A DNA stretch of 21,923 bases from Bacteroidetes bacterium UBA3022. GTDB taxonomy: Bacteria; Bacteroidota; Bacteroidia; Chitinophagales; BACL12. The number at the start of each line of letters is the position of its first letter. Within the stretch, counting starts at the first letter, position 1. Where the stretch lies: assembly GCA_002346225.1 (NCBI GenBank), contig DDYY01000076.1:1-21923 (forward strand), given 5' to 3'. A program made the translations under genes and the position numbers. A model generated the notes under the pieces. That model was not told the origin of the DNA. It saw only the letters and a program-made list of their open reading frames with translations, and searched no databases. Shown in pieces: positions 8,201-16,502 of the stretch.

Positions 8201-8215
8201 TTAATGTTGCATTAA
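8201..8215. promoter_or_regulatory. Candidate operator: palindrome TTAATG-TTG-CATTAA in a divergent promoter region
   Basis: Perfect 6-base arms separated by three bases lie in the 81-base gap between the divergent flavoprotein (start 8156) and antiporter (start 8238) genes. It sits just upstream of an imperfect antiporter -7 box (TATATTCA, 8223-8230), so a bound dimeric regulator could affect either gene. It is AT-rich, so chance occurrence is a real possibility. Confidence 0.3.
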
Positions 8216-8237
8216 TTATCCCTATATTCAAGCATAT

Positions 8238-10235
8238 ATGCATACTCCCTTGCTTCAAGATGTGGTGTTGATTCTGGGCTTATCTGTTTTGATAAGCGTT
8301 CTTTTTTTCAGGGTTAAGATACCGGCTATTATAGCATTTCTCGCAACGGGCATTATAGCCGGTCCTTATGGTCTGAAACTGATAAGTGTTGCAGGTGAAG
8401 TAGAGCAGATGGCGGAAATCGGAGTCATATTTCTCCTTTTCGTCATCGGTATAGAGTTTTCTATCAAAGGCCTTTCGAAAGTGGGAAGGATTGTGTTGTG
8501 GGGAGGGCTGATGCAGGTAGGGGGTACCATCGCCCTGACTTTTCTCTTTTGCTGGCAGCTGGGCCTTCCGTATACAGAGTCGGTTTTTATGGGCTTCTTA
8601 TTATCCCTCAGCAGCACTGCCATAGTTCTGAAAATGCTCATAGAACGGGGTGAGCTGAATGCCCCGCATGGCAGAATAGCCCTGGCCATCCTCATCGCGC
8701 AGGACATAATTGTCGTGCCCATGATGCTGGTAACTCCGCTGATTGCTGGCCAGTCCGATAATGTATGGCTGTCTGTGGGCGAACTGCTGCTGCGAATTAT
8801 CGCCGTGGTAGCCATCGTTTATGTGCTCGCCCGTTTTATCGTTCCCTTTGTCCTGCGCCAGGTAGTACAAACCAAAAGCAGGGAACTGTTTATTCTCAGT
8901 ACAGTGGTTATGTGTTTCGCTACCGCCTGGTTCACTTCTCAAATGGGTCTTTCCCTGGCTTTGGGAGCTTTCTTTGCCGGACTGATTATTTCAGAGTCTG
9001 AATACAGCCATCAGGCAATGGCCAACATCATTCCGTTCAGGGAAATATTTATCAGTTTCTTTTTTGTTTCCATCGGCATGCTGCTTGATCTGAGCTTTTT
9101 CGCAGATAACTGGCTAGTGGTCATCGCACTTACGCTGCTCGTGGTTGTAGCGAAAAGTGGCATCAATATGCTGGTGGCCATCATATTAAAATATCCGCCC
9201 AGAACTTCTATTATCGCTTCCCTCCACCTCTTCCAGGTGGGAGAGTTCGCTTTCGTACTCTCGGTGGCAGGTATGCAATATGAGTTGTTGCAGGAAAATA
9301 CATATCAGATATTTTTATCTGTCTCCATTCTTACCATGGGAATTACTCCTTTCGTCATAGCTTCGGCAACGCACATCTCAGATTTCCTCATCAGGGCTCC
9401 ACTGCCTAAAGAAGTGCGCAACAGGTTGATTGCGCGACAGCACTGGCTGAAAGAAACCCAGAAACCGAAAGAGGAATTGTCCAATCACCTCATCATCATA
9501 GGTTACGGTGTAAATGGTGAGAACCTCGCAAGAGCAGCCCGCACAGCCGGCATACCGTATATCGTCGTTGAGCTCGATCCCGAAATAATTGAAAAGTGCA
9601 GGCGCGACGGAGTACCGGTCATATTTGGTGATGCCGCTGCGGAAGAAGTGCTGGCACACCTGGCAGTGCCCAATGCAGGGGTGGTGGTGATTGCCATCTC
9701 TGATCCCGATGCTACAAGACGCATCTTAAGTGCCATCCGGCATATCAACCTGACCGCCTATATTGTGGTGCGCACCCGTTATGTCAAAGAAGTGCAAAGT
9801 CTGCTGAACATGGGAGCTGATGAAGTGATCCCGGAAGAATTCGAGACCTCTATTGAAATCTTCACAAGGGTACTGATGCACTATCTTGTCCCCAGAAATG
9901 ATATTGAAGAATTGACTGAAAAAATTCGGGAAGGCAACTATTCCATGCTGCGGGATAATACCGGCGCTATTGCGGGAAACAGAAGTCCCTTGCCGATTCC
10001 CGATATGGAAATCATTGTTTTGAAGGTCAATCGCGCACGTGCCAAACTGGTGGGTAAATCCATTGGTGAAATCGGTTTTCGCTCCAACCACGGTGTGGGC
10101 CTGCTGGCAGTGCAACGCGAGGGCCGTTTCTTCACCCGTCTGGAAGACAACCTTACGCTGGAATTCGATGATAAGCTGTACCTGGCAGGCAATGCTGTTC
10201 AAATGGCGCGTTTCAATAAATTTCTGGTCTCCTAA
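8238..10235 (+). CDS. CPA2-family monovalent cation:proton antiporter with C-terminal RCK (TrkA-N/TrkA-C) domains
   Basis: A 665-residue KefB/KefC/YbaL-like transporter that exchanges K+ or Na+ for H+ at the inner membrane. Residues ~5-385 hold a 12-13 segment exchanger domain, including the SLSSTAIVLKML stretch typical of CPA2 and a Gln155-Asp156 pair in AQDIIVVPM, the usual cation/proton site. A cytosolic TrkA-N domain follows, with GYGVNG (422-427) and Glu445 at the end of the second strand, a NAD(H)/nucleotide-binding Rossmann fold. A TrkA-C domain occupies about 580-665. Length and order match the family. No KefF/KefG-type ancillary subunit is next to it. It is divergent from the flavoprotein gene; the shared 81-base region may link their control. 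Ion preference cannot be read from sequence. Confidence 0.93.
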   Translation: MHTPLLQDVVLILGLSVLISVLFFRVKIPAIIAFLATGIIAGPYGLKLISVAGEVEQMAEIGVIFLLFVIGIEFSIKGLSKVGRIVLWGGLMQVGGTIALTFLFCWQLGLPYTESVFMGFLLSLSSTAIVLKMLIERGELNAPHGRIALAILIAQDIIVVPMMLVTPLIAGQSDNVWLSVGELLLRIIAVVAIVYVLARFIVPFVLRQVVQTKSRELFILSTVVMCFATAWFTSQMGLSLALGAFFAGLIISESEYSHQAMANIIPFREIFISFFFVSIGMLLDLSFFADNWLVVIALTLLVVVAKSGINMLVAIILKYPPRTSIIASLHLFQVGEFAFVLSVAGMQYELLQENTYQIFLSVSILTMGITPFVIASATHISDFLIRAPLPKEVRNRLIARQHWLKETQKPKEELSNHLIIIGYGVNGENLARAARTAGIPYIVVELDPEIIEKCRRDGVPVIFGDAAAEEVLAHLAVPNAGVVVIAISDPDATRRILSAIRHINLTAYIVVRTRYVKEVQSLLNMGADEVIPEEFETSIEIFTRVLMHYLVPRNDIEELTEKIREGNYSMLRDNTGAIAGNRSPLPIPDMEIIVLKVNRARAKLVGKSIGEIGFRSNHGVGLLAVQREGRFFTRLEDNLTLEFDDKLYLAGNAVQMARFNKFLVS

Positions 10236-10280
10236 ACGATTAATACTCAGGCAGGGAAAGCTTTCTGCTTATCCACATCG

Positions 10281-10307
10281 TTGCGAAAGGGAACATTACT
10301 AACTTTG
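10281..10307 (+). promoter_or_regulatory. purL: Candidate purL promoter (TTG-N16-TAACTTTG), near-leaderless
   Basis: TAACTTTG (10300-10307) matches TAnnTTTG exactly, with TTG at 10281-10283 sixteen bases upstream as a -33 partner. It ends only 6 bases before ATG 10314, so transcription should begin at or next to the start codon. A longer frame could begin at that same TTG 10281, but this would put the promoter inside the gene. No purine (PurR-type) operator or riboswitch is visible in the 78-base gap. Confidence 0.55.
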
Positions 10308-10313
10308 TGGCAT

Positions 10314-12560
10314 ATGATGCCAAATGATCAACTTCCAGTGCCGGAAGCGGCGGTGGCCAAAGAACTGGGACTGCTGCCTGAGGAATATGCCAGTATTTGT
10401 GAAATACTCGGCAGGGCGCCCAACTTTACCGAACTGAGCATTTTCAGCGTAATGTGGAGTGAACACTGCTCCTATAAAAATTCTATCCGCTGGTTGAAAA
10501 CCCTGCCACGTTCCGGTGCTAAGATGCTGGTCGAGGCAGGCGAGGAGAATGCGGGTCTCATAGATATTGGTGATGGTCTGGCATGTGCCTTTAAAATTGA
10601 AAGCCATAACCACCCATCTGCCATTGAGCCATATCAGGGCGCAGCCACAGGTGTAGGCGGAATTCACAGAGATATTTTTACCATGGGTGCAAGGCCCATT
10701 GCAGCACTGAACTCCCTGCGGTTTGGCAACATCAATAATAAACACACCCGGCACCTTGTTCGCGGGGTCGTAAAGGGCATCGGCGACTATGGCAATTGCT
10801 TTGGCGTTCCCACCGTTGGCGGCGAAGTGTATTTCGAAGATTGCTATCAGACCAATCCGCTGGTGAATGCGATGAGTGTGGGAATCGTGGAAACCGGAAA
10901 GACCGTTTCAGCAATAGCTATAGGAGTAGGTAATCCGGTGTATATCGTCGGTTCTGCCACCGGCAAAGATGGTATCCACGGAGCTTCTTTTGCCAGCGCC
11001 GACTTGCACGACGAGTCGCATGAAGACCTGCCGAGTGTGCAGGTAGGTGACCCCTTCCAGGAAAAATTGTTGCTGGAAGCTTCCCTGGAAGCGATAGCTA
11101 CCGGTGCCATCGTCGGCATGCAGGACATGGGTGCTGCAGGAATTACCTGCTCCACCAGCGAAATGAGCGCCAAAGGGGAACACGGAATGCGCATTCAGCT
11201 CGATAAGGTGCCCACGCGTCAGGAGAACATGAAGGGATGGGAAATTCTGTTGAGTGAAAGCCAGGAGCGCATGCTGGTAGTGGTAGAGAAGGGAAGGGAA
11301 AAAGATATAGAAGCGGTTTTTGAAAAGTGGGATTTACACGCCGTCGTAATAGGTGAGGTAACCGACACAGGTATCCTTGAATATTATATGGGCGAGGAAT
11401 TGATAGCCCGTGTTCCGGCCGATTGTCTGGTACTCGGCGGTGGTGCTCCTGTTTATGAGAGGGAGTACAGCGAGCCGGAATACTACAAAGCTTTGCAAAA
11501 AGTAGATACTTCAGCATTGCCATTGCCTCAAGACTGGAAAGCCATCGCAACGAAGCTGGCCACGCATCCTAGTATTGCCAGCAAGCGCTGGGTTTATACA
11601 CAATACGATAGCATGGTGGGCATACGCAATGCTTCCACCAACAAGCCGACAGATGCACCTATAGTCCGACTAACAGGCTCCAACAAAGGACTGGCTGTCT
11701 CGGTAGATTGCAATGCCCGTTATGTATATGCTGACCCTTATGTGGGCGCTATGATTGCTGTAAGTGAAGCTGCCCGGAACATTGTGTGCTCCGGAGGGGA
11801 GCCTGCTGCTATCACCAATTGCCTGAATTTCGGTAATCCTTACAATCCTGAAGTTTACTGGCAGTTTGTGCAGGCCATTAAAGGAATGGGAGCAGCTTGT
11901 GCTGCTTTCGATACACCGGTAACCGGCGGTAATGTGAGCTTCTATAATCAGAATGGCAACGAAGCCGTGTATCCTACCCCCACTATCGGAATGGTAGGGG
12001 TGGTAGAACAAATGGAACGTGTTACCGGTATCGGTTTTCAGGCTGAAGGTGATGTCATTTTACTATTGGGAGTTGCTACGGATGATATCCATTCATCACA
12101 GTATCTCCAGATAGCGCATGATATTAAGGTTTCTGCAGCACCGTATTTCAATCTGGATGAAGAGCTGAAACTACAGCATGCCGTCCGGGAGCTCATCAAG
12201 AAAAAACTGGTGCACAGTGCGCATGATGTCAGCGATGGCGGATTGTTCATAACGCTGCTGGAGAAAGCAATGGTTGCGGGCATGGGTTATGAGATAGAAA
12301 CAGATTCCTCTCTGCGCAAGGATGCCTTTCTTTTTGGAGAGGGTCAGGGTAGGGTTGTGCTTACCTGTAAATCATCTGCTACAGCAGACATAGAAGAAAT
12401 TTGCAGCATTCATGGTATTCCGCTGAATGTACTGGGTTCTGTCGGTGGACAGCATATGATAATTGACGGAGAAGATTTAGGCACTGTGGAACAATTCCGA
12501 AGCAAGTACGACAATGCGCTCCAGAAACACATGGATCAGGAACTCGAGTTGGTTTCTTAA
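10314..12560 (+). CDS. purL: Phosphoribosylformylglycinamidine synthase subunit PurL (FGAM synthase II)
   Basis: Catalyses the fourth step of de novo purine synthesis: FGAR + ATP + ammonia (from glutamine) to FGAM. The 748-residue length is the small-subunit type, which needs separate PurQ (glutaminase) and PurS; neither gene is in the window. Visible signatures are WSEHCSYKNS (48-57, with the active-site His51), SHNHPS (97-102) followed by the GAATGVGGIHRD loop, GMQDMGAAGITCSTSEM, and the second-half GGEPAAITNCLNFGNP and HDVSDGGL motifs. Both AIRS-like halves are complete. I chose ATG 10314 (or 10317) because the alternative in-frame TTG 10281 lies in the likely promoter. The glycosyltransferase gene starts 29 bases after the stop and may be co-transcribed. 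Confidence 0.97.
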   Translation: MMPNDQLPVPEAAVAKELGLLPEEYASICEILGRAPNFTELSIFSVMWSEHCSYKNSIRWLKTLPRSGAKMLVEAGEENAGLIDIGDGLACAFKIESHNHPSAIEPYQGAATGVGGIHRDIFTMGARPIAALNSLRFGNINNKHTRHLVRGVVKGIGDYGNCFGVPTVGGEVYFEDCYQTNPLVNAMSVGIVETGKTVSAIAIGVGNPVYIVGSATGKDGIHGASFASADLHDESHEDLPSVQVGDPFQEKLLLEASLEAIATGAIVGMQDMGAAGITCSTSEMSAKGEHGMRIQLDKVPTRQENMKGWEILLSESQERMLVVVEKGREKDIEAVFEKWDLHAVVIGEVTDTGILEYYMGEELIARVPADCLVLGGGAPVYEREYSEPEYYKALQKVDTSALPLPQDWKAIATKLATHPSIASKRWVYTQYDSMVGIRNASTNKPTDAPIVRLTGSNKGLAVSVDCNARYVYADPYVGAMIAVSEAARNIVCSGGEPAAITNCLNFGNPYNPEVYWQFVQAIKGMGAACAAFDTPVTGGNVSFYNQNGNEAVYPTPTIGMVGVVEQMERVTGIGFQAEGDVILLLGVATDDIHSSQYLQIAHDIKVSAAPYFNLDEELKLQHAVRELIKKKLVHSAHDVSDGGLFITLLEKAMVAGMGYEIETDSSLRKDAFLFGEGQGRVVLTCKSSATADIEEICSIHGIPLNVLGSVGGQHMIIDGEDLGTVEQFRSKYDNALQKHMDQELELVS

Positions 12561-12589
12561 AATGACTATCCTTGAATAGCACAGGAAAG

Positions 12590-13990
12590 ATGCATATATG
12601 GACCGGTATTTATATCGGTTCTTTTTTTATATTACTGTCGCTGTTCTGGTACCTGAAATTACCTGCACTCTCGCTTCCCTACTACTGGGATGAACTGGGA
12701 GTTTATGCACCCGGTGCTTTGTATATGTATGACAATGGTCCGGGGCTCTTACCTGCAGCGCTCGATCCGGAGTTGTCCAGGGGCCATCCGCTGTTGCTCT
12801 ATTTTTTGCATGCTTGTTCATTCCGGTTATTTGGTCCTACACTCATTACCGGCCACACCACTGCACTGGTTATTACCACGCTTTTTCTGGTACTGTTTTT
12901 TATCGAAGTGTTCCGCCTGCTGGGTGGGTGGCAGGCCTTAGCCGCAGCTGCCATCCTCATCGCCCAACCACTTTTTTTCGCACAAAGTGCCCTGATTCTG
13001 CCGGAGATGATGCTGGCTATGTGCATGTTTATGGCTGTCTCAGCTTTTGTCCGCAATAAAATGGGGTGGTATATTTTCTGGGGGGTACTGGCTATCATGA
13101 CCAAGGAGACAGGCGTTATCATTCCATTAGGGGTGATAGCTTTTCAAGTGCTGGACTACCTGCTTCAAAAGGGTGATACCCGCTCATTCGCGTGGCGGAA
13201 AACGCTGCTGGCTTTAACTCCATGGTTATCATTTTTGCTATTTATCAGTATTCAACGCATGCAGAACGGCTGGTTCTTCTTTCCCTACCACATGGATTTG
13301 ATGCAAGCGGGCAGTCACCATTTTATCATCCTTCTGAAGGCCTATAGTCGGTTTGTATTCTACCTGCAGGGCCGTTGGATGATGAGTGCTATTCTCCTCC
13401 TGGCAGGCCCTGTATTGCTGCTGACCCTGCCCAAAGACAGGCGACGCATGCCTATGCTAACGGCATCCATCATTTTTATAGCAGGCGGAATCTTCTATTC
13501 CATGCTCATCTTTTATATGAGTAGGTATATCCTCATGGTTTTGCCTTTTCTCGTTGTCAGCGTCGTTATCGTCATTGCAGCGCTGCGCGAAAAGCACTGG
13601 TCGTTTATACTATTAGTACCCTTACTGGTGTGGGCAGGATGGTCGCAAATGGAAGGTGATGCATTTCATGTGGATACCGATATGGGATACGTAAAAGTGG
13701 TTGGGCAGACAGAGCAAGCGGTCCACTATACGCTGGAGCAATTGGGTCGTAAGGAAAAAGTGGTTGCCAATTTCCCCCTCTTTTTCGCATTAAAAGATCC
13801 CCGCAACGGCTATTACCCGAATCCCGAAGCGCAACCGGTTATCGTAGAATACAGGAAAGATGCTGACTATGCACTCATTACCAATCTGGGTCCGCAGTTG
13901 AAGGATTTTCAACCCGGGGAAACGGAAATTCCGATAAAGATTTTTCCGGTTTTCGATAAGGAAATCAAATTGTACAGGCTGGATGAGTAG
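12590..13990 (+). CDS. GT39/ArnT-like polytopic membrane glycosyltransferase
   Basis: A 466-residue inner-membrane protein with roughly ten to twelve hydrophobic segments. After the first segment the outside loop carries an acidic pair, Asp34-Glu35 (YYWDELGVY), the usual catalytic position in GT-C enzymes, and then SRGHPLLLY (63-71), like the 'HPPL' motif of the dolichyl-phosphate-mannose mannosyltransferase group (PMT_2/GT39). Such enzymes move a sugar from a polyprenyl-phosphate donor to lipid, protein or glycan on the outer face of the membrane. The C-terminal ~110 residues are a soluble periplasmic domain with no motif I can name. ATG 12590 is preceded by AGGAAAG, one of the few Shine-Dalgarno-like sequences here, so I prefer it over TTG 12572. 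Donor and acceptor are unknown. Confidence 0.8.
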   Translation: MHIWTGIYIGSFFILLSLFWYLKLPALSLPYYWDELGVYAPGALYMYDNGPGLLPAALDPELSRGHPLLLYFLHACSFRLFGPTLITGHTTALVITTLFLVLFFIEVFRLLGGWQALAAAAILIAQPLFFAQSALILPEMMLAMCMFMAVSAFVRNKMGWYIFWGVLAIMTKETGVIIPLGVIAFQVLDYLLQKGDTRSFAWRKTLLALTPWLSFLLFISIQRMQNGWFFFPYHMDLMQAGSHHFIILLKAYSRFVFYLQGRWMMSAILLLAGPVLLLTLPKDRRRMPMLTASIIFIAGGIFYSMLIFYMSRYILMVLPFLVVSVVIVIAALREKHWSFILLVPLLVWAGWSQMEGDAFHVDTDMGYVKVVGQTEQAVHYTLEQLGRKEKVVANFPLFFALKDPRNGYYPNPEAQPVIVEYRKDADYALITNLGPQLKDFQPGETEIPIKIFPVFDKEIKLYRLDE

Positions 13991-14040
13991 TTTATCGAAC
14001 GAAAATTGCTGAACCTTGTTTTTACAATAAATCGCCTAAT

Positions 14041-15009
14041 ATGAAATTGTACGTCCTTTCTTCCATGATCATCATAGCGGGGGCATTTTCCTTTTCCATG
14101 AGCTCCTGTTCTTCCAATGCCGATGCTAAACCTACAGCCGTCAACGAAAAGGATGACGCTTCAGGTTATGGTCCTGAGTGGAAACCTTCGGACGAGTGGA
14201 AGGCATACTGGTACAAGGGCCTTGCCGAAGTAAGCAGTTATGAAATCATGCAGGGCAGGTATTATGAATCGCATCCCGGAAATGCAGTTAATATTTTTGT
14301 AACGGAAGATTTATCGAAAGAGCGCCATGTAAAACTGGACATTCCGTCAGCTGCCGGTAAAGACCGACTGCCGGTACTGAAGCTCAATCAAACCATAAAA
14401 TTCAATACGGGCATTTATCCCTATTCAGTGATGATGTCTGCTTTCATGCCTATCGACCGGAAAAATTATCCCCATGCTGCAAAAGTGACCAGCTCTATTC
14501 AGGATTGGTGTGGAATGGTTTTCCTGCAGGCGAATTCATACGATAAGAAAATCGAGCTGGAGCAATTCTCTTATTTCGAGGGAGAAGGCGATTCGAAAGC
14601 AACTTATACTGAAACCTTCCTGGAAGATGAACTGTGGACCCTCATCAGAATAGCGCCTGAGCAACTGCCACAGGGGAAAATGAAGGTCATTCCCTCCACG
14701 ACATACCTCCGCTTCTCTCATAAGCCCATATTGGCATATGATGCCGAACTTTCTGTTGAAGATAAAGGTACTACTAAGGTGCTAACGATCAATTACCCCG
14801 CCTTGCAGCGGCGTTTAGATATAACTTTTAATGCAGCTTTCCCTTATGCCATTACCGGATGGACAGAAATTTACCCCGGGTTTGGCGGAACCCCGCTGGA
14901 AACAAAGGCCGTTCTGAAATCGAGCAAGATGATGGATTACTGGAATCTGCACAGGGCCTCCGATAGAGCGCTGCGCAAAGAATTAGGGCTGCCTGAACTG
15001 TACCAGTAA
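14041..15009 (+). CDS. Lipoprotein of the Bacteroidota family often mislabelled 'septum formation inhibitor Maf'
   Basis: A 322-residue lipoprotein: hydrophobic signal, lipobox MSSC (20-23), then a Ser/Asn/Glu-rich linker. The body is beta-rich and recalls a conserved Bacteroidota family: EWKAYWYKGLAEVSSYE near residue 60, LNQTIKFNTGIYPYSVM, IQDWCGMVFLQ, SYFEGEGDS and PAL.RRLDITFN near the end. From memory, members often carry the database name 'septum formation inhibitor Maf', but none of the Maf nucleotide pyrophosphatase motifs is present and this is an envelope protein, so that name should not be used. Function unknown. It is 50 bases after the glycosyltransferase stop, and its stop codon is one base from that of the convergent lipoprotein gene. 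Confidence 0.78.
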   Translation: MKLYVLSSMIIIAGAFSFSMSSCSSNADAKPTAVNEKDDASGYGPEWKPSDEWKAYWYKGLAEVSSYEIMQGRYYESHPGNAVNIFVTEDLSKERHVKLDIPSAAGKDRLPVLKLNQTIKFNTGIYPYSVMMSAFMPIDRKNYPHAAKVTSSIQDWCGMVFLQANSYDKKIELEQFSYFEGEGDSKATYTETFLEDELWTLIRIAPEQLPQGKMKVIPSTTYLRFSHKPILAYDAELSVEDKGTTKVLTINYPALQRRLDITFNAAFPYAITGWTEIYPGFGGTPLETKAVLKSSKMMDYWNLHRASDRALRKELGLPELYQ

Positions 15010-15010
15010 A

Positions 15011-15499
15011 TCAGGGTGTTCGCAACAGTTCAATATTGTATTTTTTGCTAAAGTGTTTCTGTTCTGTAGCAAAACGTTCACTCTGTATTTGCCATTTCGC
15101 ATACATCTCAGCCGACAGTGAATCTACACTGATAGAATCTTGCCTGGTGTAGATGGTATCTGTCATCAGTGTGTGAATGGAAAGAAAATCCACCTCCGCA
15201 ATTTGCTTATACGTTAGAACCTGTTCCATGGCTGTCTGGCGCAGAGTGTCATCATCGAAGTCGGGTACTACAGCCCTTAGTGCGTCATAATTGGCAGTAA
15301 GGCTGCCGGTGTAGTTCGCTTTTTGGGATGGATAGTTCTCCAGATCTTTGAATGTAAACAGCTGTCGCAAAGTACTGTCGGCATTTTCTACTTCCTGCAC
15401 AATACGATCATTGTATTCGATATAGGCTTTTTCATTGCCGGAACACGCTGCAAACGCCAAAAGCAGCAGTAAAGCAAAATAGGAGTTTCGTATTCGCAT
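15011..15499 (-). CDS. Small lipoprotein of unknown function
   Basis: A 162-residue protein starting at ATG 15499 with a classic lipoprotein signal, YFALLLLLAFAAC (7-19), Cys19 being the likely lipidated residue. The mature part is acidic and predicted helical, with repeated polar helices (AYIEYNDRIVQEVENADSTL and later QIQSERFATEQKHF), and no catalytic motif I recognise. The open frame continues upstream to 15811, but that extension is antisense to rfaD, lacks a signal peptide at its N-terminus and crosses the TACCTTTG promoter box, so I reject it. The gene is divergent from rfaD with 37 bases between start codons, and convergent with the preceding lipoprotein gene with one base between stops. 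Confidence 0.75.
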   Translation of the reverse strand: MRIRNSYFALLLLLAFAACSGNEKAYIEYNDRIVQEVENADSTLRQLFTFKDLENYPSQKANYTGSLTANYDALRAVVPDFDDDTLRQTAMEQVLTYKQIAEVDFLSIHTLMTDTIYTRQDSISVDSLSAEMYAKWQIQSERFATEQKHFSKKYNIELLRTP

Positions 15500-15523
15500 G
15501 TTATTAGTGAAATTTGCGGAAAC

Positions 15524-15531
15524 CAAAGGTA
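15524..15531 (-). promoter_or_regulatory. Candidate -7 box (TACCTTTG) of the small lipoprotein gene
   Basis: The minus strand reads TACCTTTG, an exact TAnnTTTG match, 24 bases before ATG 15499. It lies in the 37-base gap shared with rfaD. On the plus strand GAAATTTG (15509-15516), one mismatch from consensus, could serve rfaD (start 15537). The two promoters would face each other across only a few bases and compete for polymerase. Confidence 0.5.
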
Positions 15532-15536
15532 AATAA

Positions 15537-16502
15537 ATGATTATTATCACCGGTGCGGCAGGTTTTATAGGAAGTTGTCTGGCAGGCTTTATGAACAGGA
15601 TGGGAAGGGAAGACCTTATTCTCGTGGATGAGCACAACAGAACCGATAAACACGTCAACCTCGAAGGGAAAAAGTACCATATTAAGCTCGACAGAACGCT
15701 ATTTCCCTCAGCTTTGCAGGCACTGGCTCCAGAGATTGATTTCGTGCTGCACATGGGAGCAAGAACCGACACCACTGAATTTGATCCAACTATCCTGCGG
15801 GAACTCAACACTGACTATTCCAGAGCCGTTTGGCAGTTTTGCACTGAACATCAAATACCGCTGATCTATGCATCCTCTGCTGCTACCTACGGAGCGGGTG
15901 AAAAAGGATACAGCGATGCGCATGAGGCAACACCCGGCCTGCAACCTTTAAATCCGTACGGACAGTCCAAGCAAGTATTCGATGAATGGGTGCTGCAACA
16001 AAAGGAACAACCACCATTCTGGGCGGGACTGAAGTTCTTTAATGTTTTCGGCCCCAACGAATACCATAAAGGAAGAATGGCTTCAGTGGTGCTACACGCT
16101 TTTCACCAATACAAAGAAAGCGGCTCCATGCGACTTTTCCGCTCGCATCGACCGGAGTTCGAAGATGGATATCAGTTGCGTGATTTTATATATGTAAAAG
16201 ATTTGCTGGATGTAATCGACTTTCTCATGAAGGAACAGCCTGCTTCAGGCATATATAATCTGGGTACGGGTAAAGCCAGAGCATTTTTGGACCTTGCCAA
16301 AGCCACTGCAGCTGCTATGGATGTGCCGGCCACCATAGAGTGGGTCGATATTCCGGAAGATATCAGGGATACCTATCAATACTTCACTCAGGCAGATATG
16401 TCGAAACTGCGAAGTGCAGGGTACCAGCAGTCTTTCACTTCACTGGAAGAGGCCATTGAAGACTATGTAAAGGAATACCTGAGTACCCATCGCTATTATT
16501 AA
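15537..16502 (+). CDS. rfaD: ADP-L-glycero-D-manno-heptose-6-epimerase
   Basis: Cytoplasmic NADP-dependent short-chain epimerase (RfaD, also HldD) that converts ADP-D-glycero- to ADP-L-glycero-D-manno-heptose, the donor for the LPS inner core. The 321 residues begin directly with the Rossmann motif TGAAGFIG (Gly6, Gly9, Gly12). The catalytic set is in register with the E. coli enzyme: Ser114 in YASSAATYG, Tyr141 and Lys145 in YGQSK, and Lys178 within NVFGPNEYHKGRMASV, a hallmark of this subfamily rather than other epimerases. Length is normal. The other heptose genes (hldE, gmhA, gmhB) are not in the window. The start overlaps a divergent promoter region. The stop overlaps the convergent TonB receptor gene by 4 bases. 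Confidence 0.95.
   Translation: MIIITGAAGFIGSCLAGFMNRMGREDLILVDEHNRTDKHVNLEGKKYHIKLDRTLFPSALQALAPEIDFVLHMGARTDTTEFDPTILRELNTDYSRAVWQFCTEHQIPLIYASSAATYGAGEKGYSDAHEATPGLQPLNPYGQSKQVFDEWVLQQKEQPPFWAGLKFFNVFGPNEYHKGRMASVVLHAFHQYKESGSMRLFRSHRPEFEDGYQLRDFIYVKDLLDVIDFLMKEQPASGIYNLGTGKARAFLDLAKATAAAMDVPATIEWVDIPEDIRDTYQYFTQADMSKLRSAGYQQSFTSLEEAIEDYVKEYLSTHRYY

Noticed and set aside
10256..10265. Palindrome GAAAGCTTTC after the CPA2 antiporter gene
   Set aside because: A 10-base palindrome with no loop and no following T-run does not make a terminator; with no supporting context it is likely chance.
10281..10313. TTG start for purL at 10281
   Set aside because: The 11 extra residues are encoded by the likely -33/-7 promoter, and ATG ATG at 10314/10317 leads into the normal PurL N-terminus.
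12572..12589. TTG start for the GT39-like gene at 12572
   Set aside because: ATG 12590 has an AGGAAAG ribosome site just upstream, which would otherwise lie within coding sequence.
14041..15009. Maf-type nucleotide pyrophosphatase
   Set aside because: The protein is a lipoprotein without the Maf N-terminal substrate loop or active-site motifs; the database name appears to be a propagated error.
15500..15811. N-terminal extension of the small lipoprotein to 15811
   Set aside because: The extension is antisense to rfaD, crosses the TACCTTTG box and would bury a typical lipoprotein signal that begins at ATG 15499.
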